This document shows, piece by piece, positions 40,830-48,969 of a stretch of DNA of 53,858 nucleotides. Position 1 is the first letter of the stretch, and every line of letters starts with the position of its first letter. The position numbers and the translations under genes were made by a program. This DNA comes from Hydrogenophaga sp. (GTDB lineage Bacteria; Pseudomonadota; Gammaproteobacteria; Burkholderiales; Burkholderiaceae_C). The notes beneath the pieces were generated by a model. It searched no databases. It saw only the letters and a program-made list of their open reading frames with translations, and was not told the origin of the DNA. The stretch spans positions 58,785-112,642 of the forward strand of contig NZ_WVZN01000047.1 in the NCBI RefSeq assembly GCF_011772445.1. Direction: 5' to 3'.

Positions 40830-41545
40830 ACCTTGCCGAGCCCGTGTCGATCGACCCCGCGAGCGTCGATGCCGCCATCACCAGCCGCATGTCCACGCGC
40901 GCCTTCCTGCCCACGCCGGTGCCGCGCGAGTCCATCGAGCACATCCTGCAGGTGGCGAGCCGCGCGCCCTCGGGCACCAACACCCAGCCCTGGCGCGTGT
41001 ATGTGCTGCAGAACGCCTCGCGAGACGACCTGGTGGCCAAGGTCTGCGCTGCGCACGATGCGATTTACGCCAACCCCGCGCTGGCCGCCGACTACCGCGA
41101 GGAATACGACTACTACCCCGAGAAATGGGTCAGCCCCTACATCGACCGCCGCCGCGAAAACGGCTGGGGCCTGTATGGTCTGCTGGGCATCGCCAAGGGC
41201 GAGAAAGACAAGATGCATGCCCAGCACCACCGCAACTTCCGCTTCTTCGACGCACCTGTGGGCCTGATGTTCACCCTGGACCGTGTGATGGGGCGCGGGT
41301 CCCTCGTGGACTACGGCATGTTCATGCAGAACATCATGGTCGCCGCGCGCGGCCAGGGTCTTCACACCTGCCCCCAGGCGGCCTGGAACGGCTTCGCGAA
41401 GATCATCCTGCCGCACATCGGTGCGGGCGCCGACGAGATGCTGGTCTGCGGCATGGCGCTGGGCTTCGCCGACCCCGACGCGCCCGTCAACGGGTTCCAC
41501 ACGCCGCGCGAGCCGGTGTCGGCGTTCACGCGCTGGCTGGGTTGA
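40826..41545 (+). CDS. Nitroreductase-family FMN oxidoreductase
   Basis: The 239-residue protein has the family pattern [16 protein letters not shown] near the start (FMN phosphate-binding Arg/Ser/Arg) and [16 protein letters not shown]. The C-terminus has the segment [16 protein letters not shown]. It binds FMN and uses NAD(P)H to reduce nitro-aromatics, quinones or similar acceptors. It overlaps the thioesterase gene by 4 bp and precedes the FKBP gene by 35 bp. Confidence 0.85.
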   Translation: MNLAEPVSIDPASVDAAITSRMSTRAFLPTPVPRESIEHILQVASRAPSGTNTQPWRVYVLQNASRDDLVAKVCAAHDAIYANPALAADYREEYDYYPEKWVSPYIDRRRENGWGLYGLLGIAKGEKDKMHAQHHRNFRFFDAPVGLMFTLDRVMGRGSLVDYGMFMQNIMVAARGQGLHTCPQAAWNGFAKIILPHIGAGADEMLVCGMALGFADPDAPVNGFHTPREPVSAFTRWLG

Positions 41546-41580
41546 AGCGCCTTCTTCCTTTTCTTTTTCAGGAGACACCC

Positions 41581-41928
41581 ATGATCACCACCCCGAGCGG
41601 CCTGCAATACGAAGACACCACGGTCGGCCAGGGCGACGAAGCCCAGGCGGGCCGGCCCGTGCAGGTGCACTACACCGGCTGGCTGTTCGTCAACGGCGCG
41701 GCCGGCAGCAAGTTCGACTCCAGCAAGGACCGCGGCCAGCCGTTCGAATTCCCGCTCGGCATGGGTCACGTCATCCGCGGCTGGGACGAGGGCGTGCAGG
41801 GCATGAAAGTGGGCGGCACGCGCCGCCTGGTGATCCCGCCCGAGCTGGGCTACGGCGCGCGCGGTGCCGGTGGCGTGATCCCGCCGAACGCGACGCTGCT
41901 GTTCGAAGTCGATCTGCTGGCCGTCTGA
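41581..41928 (+). CDS. FKBP-type peptidyl-prolyl isomerase
   Basis: The 115-residue single FKBP domain has VQVHYTGWL, KFDSSKDRGQPFEFPLG, VIRGWDEGVQGMKVGG and LGYGARGAGGVIPPNATLLFEV. All active-site residues are in place, and there is no signal peptide, so cytoplasmic prolyl isomerisation is expected. A GGAGA ribosome-binding site precedes the ATG. Confidence 0.92.
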   Translation: MITTPSGLQYEDTTVGQGDEAQAGRPVQVHYTGWLFVNGAAGSKFDSSKDRGQPFEFPLGMGHVIRGWDEGVQGMKVGGTRRLVIPPELGYGARGAGGVIPPNATLLFEVDLLAV

Positions 41929-41942
41929 TCAAGGAGCACCGC

Positions 41943-43355
41943 GTGAGACTTCAATGGACCAGGGCGCTGACCCTGTTCACCCTTCTGTTGCCCGGCCTGG
42001 CCGCCGCAGCCGACCTGGACGGCAGCCAGCTGTCGGTGTTGTGGGGCGTGCCGTTCGCCGGTGTGCTGCTGTCCATCGCCATCCTGCCGCTGGTGGCGCC
42101 GGTGTTCTGGCACCACCACTTCGGCAAGGTGTCGGCCGCCTGGGCGCTGGTCTTCCTGGTGCCCTTCGCCATCACCTTCGGCGCCGGGGCCACGGGCGCC
42201 GCGGTGGTGCACGCGGCCCTGGCCGAGTACATCCCTTTCATCATCCTGCTCACGGCCCTGTTCACCGTGGCCGGTGGCATCTTCGTGCGCGGCAACCTGC
42301 ACGGCAGCCCGGCCCTCAACACCGGCATCCTCGCCATCGGCGCGGTGCTGGCCAGCTTCATGGGCACGACGGGTGCCTCGATGCTGCTGATCCGCCCACT
42401 GATCCGTGCCAACGACAACCGCAAGCACCAGGTGCATGTGGTGGTGTTCTTCATCTTCATCGTGTCCAACGCAGGCGGCGCGCTCACGCCGCTGGGCGAC
42501 CCACCACTGTTCCTGGGCTTCCTCAAAGGCGTCGGCTTCTTCTGGACGCTGGAGCACCTGTGGGCCAAGACCGGCTTCATCGTCGGCGCGCTGCTGCTGC
42601 TGTTCTACCTGCTGGACAGCTGGTTCTATCGCACCCGCGAAGAGATCCGCGCGCCCGACCCGACCCCGGACACGCCGCGCCTGGGCTTCGACGGCGCAGC
42701 CAACTTCGCCCTGCTGGGCGTGGTGGTGGTGCTGGTGCTCATGAGCGGCCTGTGGAAGTCGTCGGTGGTGTTCAACATCGCCGGCACCGAGGTCGGCCTG
42801 CCCGGCATCGTGCGCGACGTCGGTCTGGTCATCGTCACACTGATTTCGCTGCGCATCACGCCGGAGAGCGCGCACGAGGGCAACCAGTTCAACTGGGGCC
42901 CGATGCTCGAAGTGGCCAAACTGTTCGCGGCCATCTTCCTCACCATCATCCCCGTCATTGCCATGCTCAAGGCAGGCGTCGAAGGCCCGTTCGCGTCAGT
43001 GATCCGCGCGGTCACGCACACCGATGGCTCGCCGAACAACGCCATGTACTTCTGGGCCACGGGTGTGCTGAGCTCCTTCCTGGACAACGCGCCGACCTAC
43101 CTGGTGTTCTTCAACACCGCCGGTGGCGATGCGCAGGTGCTGATGACCACGCTGGGCCCGACCCTGGTGGCCATTTCGGCCGGTGCGGTCTTCATGGGCG
43201 CCAACACCTACATCGGCAACGCCCCCAACTTCATGGTCAAGGCCATCGCCGAGGACCGGGGCGTGAAGATGCCCAGCTTCTTCGGTTACATGGCCTGGTC
43301 TGTCGGCATCCTCACGCCGCTGTTCCTGATCGTCACCTGGATCTGGTTCGTCTGA
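41943..43355 (+). CDS. NhaD-type sodium:proton antiporter
   Basis: The 470-residue protein has about 11-12 transmembrane segments. Family motifs include TPLGDPPLFLGFLKGV and FLDNAPTYLVFFN, with GANTYIGNAPNFMVKAIAE near the C-terminus, all typical of the NhaD/ArsB branch of ion transporters. A cleavable leader (LLPGLAAAA) precedes the first helix. GTG at 41943 is chosen because of the AAGGAG 7 bp upstream. It should export Na+ in exchange for protons and support salt and pH homeostasis. Confidence 0.85.
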   Translation: MRLQWTRALTLFTLLLPGLAAAADLDGSQLSVLWGVPFAGVLLSIAILPLVAPVFWHHHFGKVSAAWALVFLVPFAITFGAGATGAAVVHAALAEYIPFIILLTALFTVAGGIFVRGNLHGSPALNTGILAIGAVLASFMGTTGASMLLIRPLIRANDNRKHQVHVVVFFIFIVSNAGGALTPLGDPPLFLGFLKGVGFFWTLEHLWAKTGFIVGALLLLFYLLDSWFYRTREEIRAPDPTPDTPRLGFDGAANFALLGVVVVLVLMSGLWKSSVVFNIAGTEVGLPGIVRDVGLVIVTLISLRITPESAHEGNQFNWGPMLEVAKLFAAIFLTIIPVIAMLKAGVEGPFASVIRAVTHTDGSPNNAMYFWATGVLSSFLDNAPTYLVFFNTAGGDAQVLMTTLGPTLVAISAGAVFMGANTYIGNAPNFMVKAIAEDRGVKMPSFFGYMAWSVGILTPLFLIVTWIWFV

Positions 43356-43405
43356 CCCGCGTCCGCACAACACCCGAACAACACCCGAAGAAGGAGACCC
43401 GCCGC

Positions 43406-44404
43406 ATGGCCGCCAAGCCCGCCATCCTGATCAGCCGCAAGATCTTTCCCGACGTCGTTGACCACCTGCGCCAGCACTTCGAGGTCGACCACAACGACAC
43501 CGATGGCGTGCTCGCGCCGGCCCAGCTCATCGAGCGCCTGCAGGGCAAGGTGGGCGCGCTCACCACCGGCAGCGAGCGCATCGACGGCGCGATCGTGCAG
43601 GCCGCGCCCTCGTTGCGCATCGTGGCCAACATCGCGGTGGGCTACAACAACTTCGACGTGCCCGCGCTGAGCGCGGCCGGCGTGCTGGCCACCAACACGC
43701 CCGACGTGCTCACCGAGACCACGGCCGACTTCGGCTTCGCGCTGCTCATGGCCACCGCCCGCCGGCTCACCGAAAGCGAGCATTTCCTGCGCGCCGGACA
43801 GTGGAACCGCTGGGCCCTGGACATGTTTGCCGGCGCCGAGGTGCACGGCAGCACGCTGGGCATTCTGGGCATGGGCCGCATCGGCCAGGCCATCGCGCGC
43901 CGCGGCGCGCTGGGCTTCGGCATGAAGGTGATCTACCACAACCGCTCGCGCCTGGACGCGACCACCGAAGCCGAGTGCAAGGCGAGCTACGTGGACAAGG
44001 CCACGCTGCTGCGCGAGGCCGACCACCTCATCCTCGTGCTGCCTTACAGCAAGGAGAGCCACCACGCCATCGGCGCGGCCGAGATCGCGCAGATGAAGCC
44101 AACGGCCACCCTGGTCAACATCGCGCGCGGCGGCATCGTCGATGATGCGGCGCTGGCCAAGGCGCTGAAAGAGCGGCGCATCGCCGCCGCAGGGCTGGAC
44201 GTGTTCGAGGGCGAGCCCAAGGTGCACCCCGACCTGCTCACCGTGCCCAACGTCGTGCTCACGCCGCACATCGCCAGCGCCACCATCCAGACGCGCCGTG
44301 CCATGGCGATGCTGGCGGCGGACAACGTGATCGACTACCTCACCACCGGAAAGCCCCGCACGCCGCTCAACGCCGAGATCATCGGAAAGGGTGCGCGAAC
44401 CTGA
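43406..44404 (+). CDS. D-2-hydroxyacid dehydrogenase (glyoxylate/hydroxypyruvate reductase-like)
   Basis: The 332-residue NAD(P)-dependent enzyme has the Rossmann motif LGILGMGRIGQAIARRG, the catalytic Arg in NIARGGIVDD, Glu in GLDVFEGEP and His in LTPHIASATIQTR. These make a complete active site. It probably reduces glyoxylate or hydroxypyruvate (GhrB/GyaR type). A GAAGGAGA ribosome-binding site precedes the ATG. Its end lies 2 bp before rmuC. Confidence 0.88.
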   Translation: MAAKPAILISRKIFPDVVDHLRQHFEVDHNDTDGVLAPAQLIERLQGKVGALTTGSERIDGAIVQAAPSLRIVANIAVGYNNFDVPALSAAGVLATNTPDVLTETTADFGFALLMATARRLTESEHFLRAGQWNRWALDMFAGAEVHGSTLGILGMGRIGQAIARRGALGFGMKVIYHNRSRLDATTEAECKASYVDKATLLREADHLILVLPYSKESHHAIGAAEIAQMKPTATLVNIARGGIVDDAALAKALKERRIAAAGLDVFEGEPKVHPDLLTVPNVVLTPHIASATIQTRRAMAMLAADNVIDYLTTGKPRTPLNAEIIGKGART

Positions 44405-44406
44405 TC

Positions 44407-45795
44407 ATGGACACCTGGCTGCTCATTGCACTGCTGGCGCTGGCCGGCGTGGGCGTGCTGCTGCAGCTCTTGCTGTGGTGGCGCAAACCCGCACCCGCGG
44501 CGCCCACACTGGACGAGATCGCCCACCGCCAGACCGTGCTGGCGCAGTTGCACCAGATCACCCAGCGCGTGGAGCACGTCGAGGGCGAGCTGCGCCGTGA
44601 GGTGGCCGACAACGCGCGCCACGCGCGCCTGGAGCAGCAGCAAAGCCTGAATCACTTCCAGGAGTCGCTCACCGCGCAGTCGGCGGAGACCACACGCACG
44701 CAGAACGCGCAGCTCGACGGCTTTGCCCAGCAGCTCGTGCAGTTGCGCGGCGCGCTGGGCGACGCACTCACGCGCCAGCTGCAGGACATGAGCGAGGCCA
44801 ATGCGCGCCGCCTGGCCGAGATCCGCACCACGCTGGACGCGCAGCTCACGCAACTGCAGCAGGGCAACGCGGCCAAGCTCGACGAGATGCGCGCCGTGGT
44901 GGACGAGAAGCTGCAGAGCACCCTGCAGGCGCGCCTGGGCGAGAGCTTCAAGCAGGTGGCCGACCGCCTGGAGCAGGTGCACAAGGGCCTGGGCGAGATG
45001 CAGACCCTGGCGCAAGGCGTGGGGGACCTCAAGCACCTGCTCACCAACGTGAAGACGCGCGGCATGTTCGGCGAAGCGCAACTCGCCGCGCTGCTGGAGC
45101 AGGTGTTCGCGCCCGACCAGTACGCGGCTCAGGTGAGCACGCGCCCCGGCTCGCGCAACGCGGTCGACTTCGCGGTGCGCCTGCCGGGCCGTGGAGACGA
45201 CGGCGCGCCGTGCTGGCTGCCGATCGACGCCAAGTTTCCCAATGAGGACTACGAGCGCCTGCTCGATGCGCAACAGCGCGCCGACGTGGACGGTGCCGAG
45301 GCAGCCGCGCGCGCGCTGGAGCAGCGCATCCGCCTCGAAGCCAGGTCCATGGCCGAGAAGTACCTGGAGCCGCCGCACACCACCGACTTCGCCATCCTGT
45401 TCCTGCCCACCGAAGGTCTGTACGCCGAGGTGCTGCGCCGCCCGGGCCTGATGGAGCTGCTGCAACGCGAGCACCGCGTCACCCTGGCCGGGCCCACCAC
45501 GTTGATGGCCATGCTCAACTCGCTGCAGATGGGCTTTCGCACGCTGGCGCTGGAAAAACGCAGCAGCGAGGTCTGGCAGGTGCTGGGTGCGGTCAAGACC
45601 GAGTTCGGCAAGTTTGGCGACACGCTCGCGCGCGTGAAGAGCCAGACGCAAACGGTGCTCAACACACTGGACCAGGCCGAAGTGCGCAGCCGCGCCATGG
45701 GCCGCGCGCTCAAGACCGTGGAGGCGTTGCCGCAGGACCGCAGCAGTGCGCTGCTGCCGCTGGACAGCGACCCCATCGAGCCCGAGGGCAAGTGA
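44407..45795 (+). CDS. rmuC: RmuC-family DNA recombination protein
   Basis: The 462-residue protein has an N-terminal membrane helix (about 4-24) followed by a long coiled coil (about 40-200). The RmuC nuclease-like domain follows, with RGMFGEAQLAALLEQVF, DAKFPNEDYERLLDA and ILFLPTEGLYAEVL, as in E. coli RmuC. It limits DNA rearrangements at inverted repeats. The window contains many palindromic repeats, though no link is shown. It overlaps the MFS gene by 4 bp (GTGA). Confidence 0.9.
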   Translation: MDTWLLIALLALAGVGVLLQLLLWWRKPAPAAPTLDEIAHRQTVLAQLHQITQRVEHVEGELRREVADNARHARLEQQQSLNHFQESLTAQSAETTRTQNAQLDGFAQQLVQLRGALGDALTRQLQDMSEANARRLAEIRTTLDAQLTQLQQGNAAKLDEMRAVVDEKLQSTLQARLGESFKQVADRLEQVHKGLGEMQTLAQGVGDLKHLLTNVKTRGMFGEAQLAALLEQVFAPDQYAAQVSTRPGSRNAVDFAVRLPGRGDDGAPCWLPIDAKFPNEDYERLLDAQQRADVDGAEAAARALEQRIRLEARSMAEKYLEPPHTTDFAILFLPTEGLYAEVLRRPGLMELLQREHRVTLAGPTTLMAMLNSLQMGFRTLALEKRSSEVWQVLGAVKTEFGKFGDTLARVKSQTQTVLNTLDQAEVRSRAMGRALKTVEALPQDRSSALLPLDSDPIEPEGK

Positions 45796-46973
45796 ACCCC
45801 CGCTTGCGTGTCGATCTCGCGCGGCTGATCGCCTCGCAGATCAGCGTGCACGCCTGCATGACGGGCTTTCGCATGGCCGCGCCGCTGATGGCGCTGCGCG
45901 AGGGCCACAGCGCCTGGTCGGTGGGTGTGCTGCTCGCCTTGTTCGCGCTGGCACCCGTGTTCCTGGCGCTGCCGGCCGGCCGCTTCGCCGACCGCCACGG
46001 CCTGCAGCGCCCGGTGCGCCTGGCTGTCACCGTGGCCAGCGTGGGTGCGTTGGCGGCCGTGGCCTGGCCCGCATTCTGGGTGCTGTGCCTGTCGGCCATC
46101 ACCTGTGGCGCGGCCAGCGGCCTGGCGATGATCGCGCTGCAGCGCCACGTCGGCCGGCTGGCGCACGACGCCACCGAGCTGCGCCAGGTCTTCAGCTGGA
46201 TGGCCGTGGGTCCTTCCATCTCCAACTTCCTGGGGCCGGTGCTGGCCGGCTTCGTCATCGACCACGCGGGGTTCCGCTGGGCCTACCTGGTGCTGGCGCT
46301 GCTGCCCTGGCTGGCCTGGTGGTGGGTGCGGCGCACGCAGGAACTGCCGCGTGAGCCCGGGCCCGAGGGCGCGAAGCGCGGATCGTCCTGGGACCTGCTG
46401 CGCGAGCCCGATTTCCGCCGCCTGATGGCGCTGAACTGGATGCTCTCGTCCTGCTGGGACGTGCACACCTTCCTGGTGCCGGTGCTGGGCCACGAGCGCG
46501 GCCTGAGCGCCACCGCCATCGGTGCCATCCTGGGCGGCTTCGCGCTCGCGGCCACGGCCATCCGCCTGCTGATGCCCTGGATTGCAGCGCGCCTGCGCGA
46601 GTCGGCCGTGATCGCCTCGGCCATGTGCGCCACCGCCGCCCTGTTCGCCATCTACCCGTTCGCCCACGCCGCGGGTGCCATGGCCGCGCTGTCGGTGCTG
46701 CTGGGATTCGCGCTGGGTTCGGTGCAGCCCATGATCATGAGCATGCTGCACCAGATGACACCGCCCCACCGCCACGGCGAGGCCCTGGGCCTGCGCTCCA
46801 TGGCCATCAACGGCTCCAGCGTGTTGATGCCGCTGCTGTTCGGCTCGGCAGGCGCCGCGGTGGGCGTGGCCTACGTGTTCTGGGCCGTGGGGGGCGTGGT
46901 GGGCGTGGCATCGCCCATGGCCTGGCGCCTGCGGCCGGTGCTGCCTGCGCCGCTCGAACGCACCCGCTTCTGA
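45792..46973 (+). CDS. Major facilitator superfamily transporter
   Basis: The 393-residue protein has about 12 hydrophobic segments. A GRFADRHGLQRPVR motif follows the second helix, as in the MFS A-motif. It is most like drug or sugar efflux members, but the substrate is not evident. The GTG start overlaps the rmuC stop. The last 103 bp overlap the convergent TetR gene. Confidence 0.82.
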   Translation: MNPRLRVDLARLIASQISVHACMTGFRMAAPLMALREGHSAWSVGVLLALFALAPVFLALPAGRFADRHGLQRPVRLAVTVASVGALAAVAWPAFWVLCLSAITCGAASGLAMIALQRHVGRLAHDATELRQVFSWMAVGPSISNFLGPVLAGFVIDHAGFRWAYLVLALLPWLAWWWVRRTQELPREPGPEGAKRGSSWDLLREPDFRRLMALNWMLSSCWDVHTFLVPVLGHERGLSATAIGAILGGFALAATAIRLLMPWIAARLRESAVIASAMCATAALFAIYPFAHAAGAMAALSVLLGFALGSVQPMIMSMLHQMTPPHRHGEALGLRSMAINGSSVLMPLLFGSAGAAVGVAYVFWAVGGVVGVASPMAWRLRPVLPAPLERTRF

Positions 46974-47629
46974 GCCGTGCGCGCGCTGGCGCGGCGCGCC
47001 CAGGGCAGTTCGAAACCCAGCCCGCGCAAATACGCGTCCAGGGTCTGCCGCCCGATGCGCGCGAGCTCGAATGCCTGCGGGTCGAGCAACCAGTTGTGGA
47101 TCAGGCCATCGATCAGCGCGTGCAGGCCCAATGTGGCGGCCGGCAGGGAAATGGACAGCGCGCCACCCTGGCGGTGCACGGCCTCGCGCAGGGCCGTGCG
47201 CGTCAGCGCCTGGCACTCATTGAGCACTTGCACGTGCCGCTCGTGCACGGCGCGCATCTCATCGGTGCGCTCCACCTTCTGCATCGCCACCTCGAACACG
47301 CGCCGGGTGCGCTCGTCGTGCGCAATCTGGTGCAGGGCGTGCAGCATCACCTGGCGCAGGGATTGCAAGGGGTCTTGCTGCTCCCCCGCGTCCTTTGCCA
47401 TTTCGGCCAGCGCGTCCTCCATGGGCAGCGTCACGCGCTCCATCATGGCGTTGAACAGGTCCGCCTTGTCCTTGAAGTGGTGGTAGACCGCGCCGCGCGT
47501 GGTGCCAGCGGCGGTGGCGATGTCGCCCAGCGTGGTGCTGGTCACGCCCTTGGCCTGGAACAGGCGCTCGGCCGCGTCCAGCAGCCGGTTGCGTGTCTCC
47601 AGTGCTTCGACTTTGGTGCGTCGTGCCAT
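46871..47629 (-). CDS. TetR/AcrR-family repressor of the RND pump
   Basis: The 252-residue protein has an N-terminal helix-turn-helix (TLGDIATAAGTTRGAVYHHF) closely similar to AcrR/MexZ/TtgR. A helical ligand-binding domain follows to about residue 212. About 40 more residues, rich in Ala, Arg and Thr, form a tail encoded opposite the end of the MFS gene; family members usually end near 210-215. Ligand binding would release the operator at 47675-47698 and induce the divergent pump genes. Confidence 0.87.
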   Translation of the reverse strand: MARRTKVEALETRNRLLDAAERLFQAKGVTSTTLGDIATAAGTTRGAVYHHFKDKADLFNAMMERVTLPMEDALAEMAKDAGEQQDPLQSLRQVMLHALHQIAHDERTRRVFEVAMQKVERTDEMRAVHERHVQVLNECQALTRTALREAVHRQGGALSISLPAATLGLHALIDGLIHNWLLDPQAFELARIGRQTLDAYLRGLGFELPWARRASARTAQKRVRSSGAGSTGRRRQAMGDATPTTPPTAQNT

Positions 47630-47674
47630 GAATGGGCCGTGAAAAGGTGGGGGCTTCGATTACAAGATCGTCAC

Positions 47675-47698
47675 TATACATACATTCACGTATGTATA
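47675..47698. promoter_or_regulatory. 24-bp palindromic operator between tetR and the RND pump genes
   Basis: TATACATAC and GTATGTATA form perfect 9-bp arms around a 6-bp spacer. The half-site TACATACATT equals that of the AcrR operator in E. coli as I recall it. The palindrome overlaps TATACT (47695-47700) for the pump and TATAGT on the other strand (47678-47673), so one bound repressor would block both divergent promoters. Confidence 0.75.
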
Positions 47699-47742
47699 CT
47701 CGTCGCTTTCGTGCCTGGCCCGACGTTCCTCGAGGTTATTCC

Positions 47743-48954
47743 ATGCCCAGTTCGCTCCCGCTGCCGCGTTCCCGCGCGGCCAAGACCCTTGTTGCCATCG
47801 CCCTGGCCGCCCTGATCGCCGCCTGCGGCCAGAAGGACGGTGCGGCGCCGGCCGCCGGCGCCGGCGCGCCGCCGCCGCCCGAAGTGGGCGTGGTCACCGT
47901 GGCCCTGGGCGACGTCGGCCTCGTGAATGAACTGCCTGGCCGGCTGGAGGCCTCGCGCGTGGCCGAGGTGCGCGCGCGCGCCGCCGGCATCCTTCAGCAG
48001 CGTCTCTTCCGCGAGGGCAGCGAGGTCAAGGCCGGCCAGCGACTGTTCCAGATCGACCCTGCGCCTTACAACGCCGCGCTGCAGAGTGCGCGCGCCACGC
48101 TGGCGCGCGCCGAGGCCAACCTCACGCAGGCCAAGGCCCTGGCCGACCGCTACGGCCCGCTGGTGAAGGAAAACGCCATCAGCCAGCAGGAATACGCCAA
48201 CGCCCAGGCCGCGCAGAAGCAGGCCGAGGCCGACGTGGCCGCCGGCCGCGCCGCGGTGCAGACCGCCAGCATCAACCTGGGCTACGCCAACGTCACCGCG
48301 CCCATCAGCGGGCGCATCGGCCGCGCGCTGGTGACCGAGGGCGCGCTGGTGGGGCAGGGCGAGCCCACACCGCTGGCCGTCATCCAGCAGATCAACCCCA
48401 TGTACGTGAACTTCACGCAGTCGGCCTCCGAGGTCTACCGCCTGCGCCGCGCGTTCCAGAGCGGCTCGCTCAAGGGCGCGGGCGACCAGGTCGCGCACGT
48501 GAAGATTGTTCTGGAAGACGGTTCCGTCTACGGCCGCGATGGGCGCCTGCTGTTCTCCGACCTCACGGTCGACAGCGCCACCGGCCAGGTGACGCTGCGC
48601 GCCGAGGTGCCCAACCCCGATGGCGTGCTGCTGCCCGGCCTGTACGTGCGCGTGCGCATCGAGCAGGCCACGGCCGGCAACGCCGTGCTGCTGCCGCAGC
48701 AGGCCGTCACGCGCACCGCGCAGGGCGATTCGGTGAGGGTGGTCGACGGCGAAGGCAAGGTCGCGCCGCGCAACGTCACCGTGCGCGGCGAGCAGGACGG
48801 CCAGTGGGTCGTGACCGATGGCCTCAAGACCGGCGAGCAGGTCATGGTCGATGGCTTCCAGAAGCTGCAACCGGGTGGCACCGTCAAGCCCGTGCCATGG
48901 CAGAAGCCGGGTGACAAGAAATCCGGCGGTGCCACGCCGTCCAAGGCGAGCTGA
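47743..48954 (+). CDS. RND pump periplasmic adaptor (AcrA/MexA family)
   Basis: The 403-residue lipoprotein has the lipobox ALIAAC (Cys at residue 28). The lipoyl halves, coiled-coil hairpin (ARAEANLTQAKALADRY) and beta-barrel have the AcrA-like sequence ANVTAPISGRIGRALVTEGALV and YVNFTQSASEVYRLRR. It bridges the inner-membrane transporter to the outer-membrane factor. The ATG at 47743 follows a GAGG ribosome-binding site and begins the signal peptide. The pump gene follows after 15 bp. Confidence 0.9.
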   Translation: MPSSLPLPRSRAAKTLVAIALAALIAACGQKDGAAPAAGAGAPPPPEVGVVTVALGDVGLVNELPGRLEASRVAEVRARAAGILQQRLFREGSEVKAGQRLFQIDPAPYNAALQSARATLARAEANLTQAKALADRYGPLVKENAISQQEYANAQAAQKQAEADVAAGRAAVQTASINLGYANVTAPISGRIGRALVTEGALVGQGEPTPLAVIQQINPMYVNFTQSASEVYRLRRAFQSGSLKGAGDQVAHVKIVLEDGSVYGRDGRLLFSDLTVDSATGQVTLRAEVPNPDGVLLPGLYVRVRIEQATAGNAVLLPQQAVTRTAQGDSVRVVDGEGKVAPRNVTVRGEQDGQWVVTDGLKTGEQVMVDGFQKLQPGGTVKPVPWQKPGDKKSGGATPSKAS

Positions 48955-48969
48955 GCGAGGCGCTGGCAC

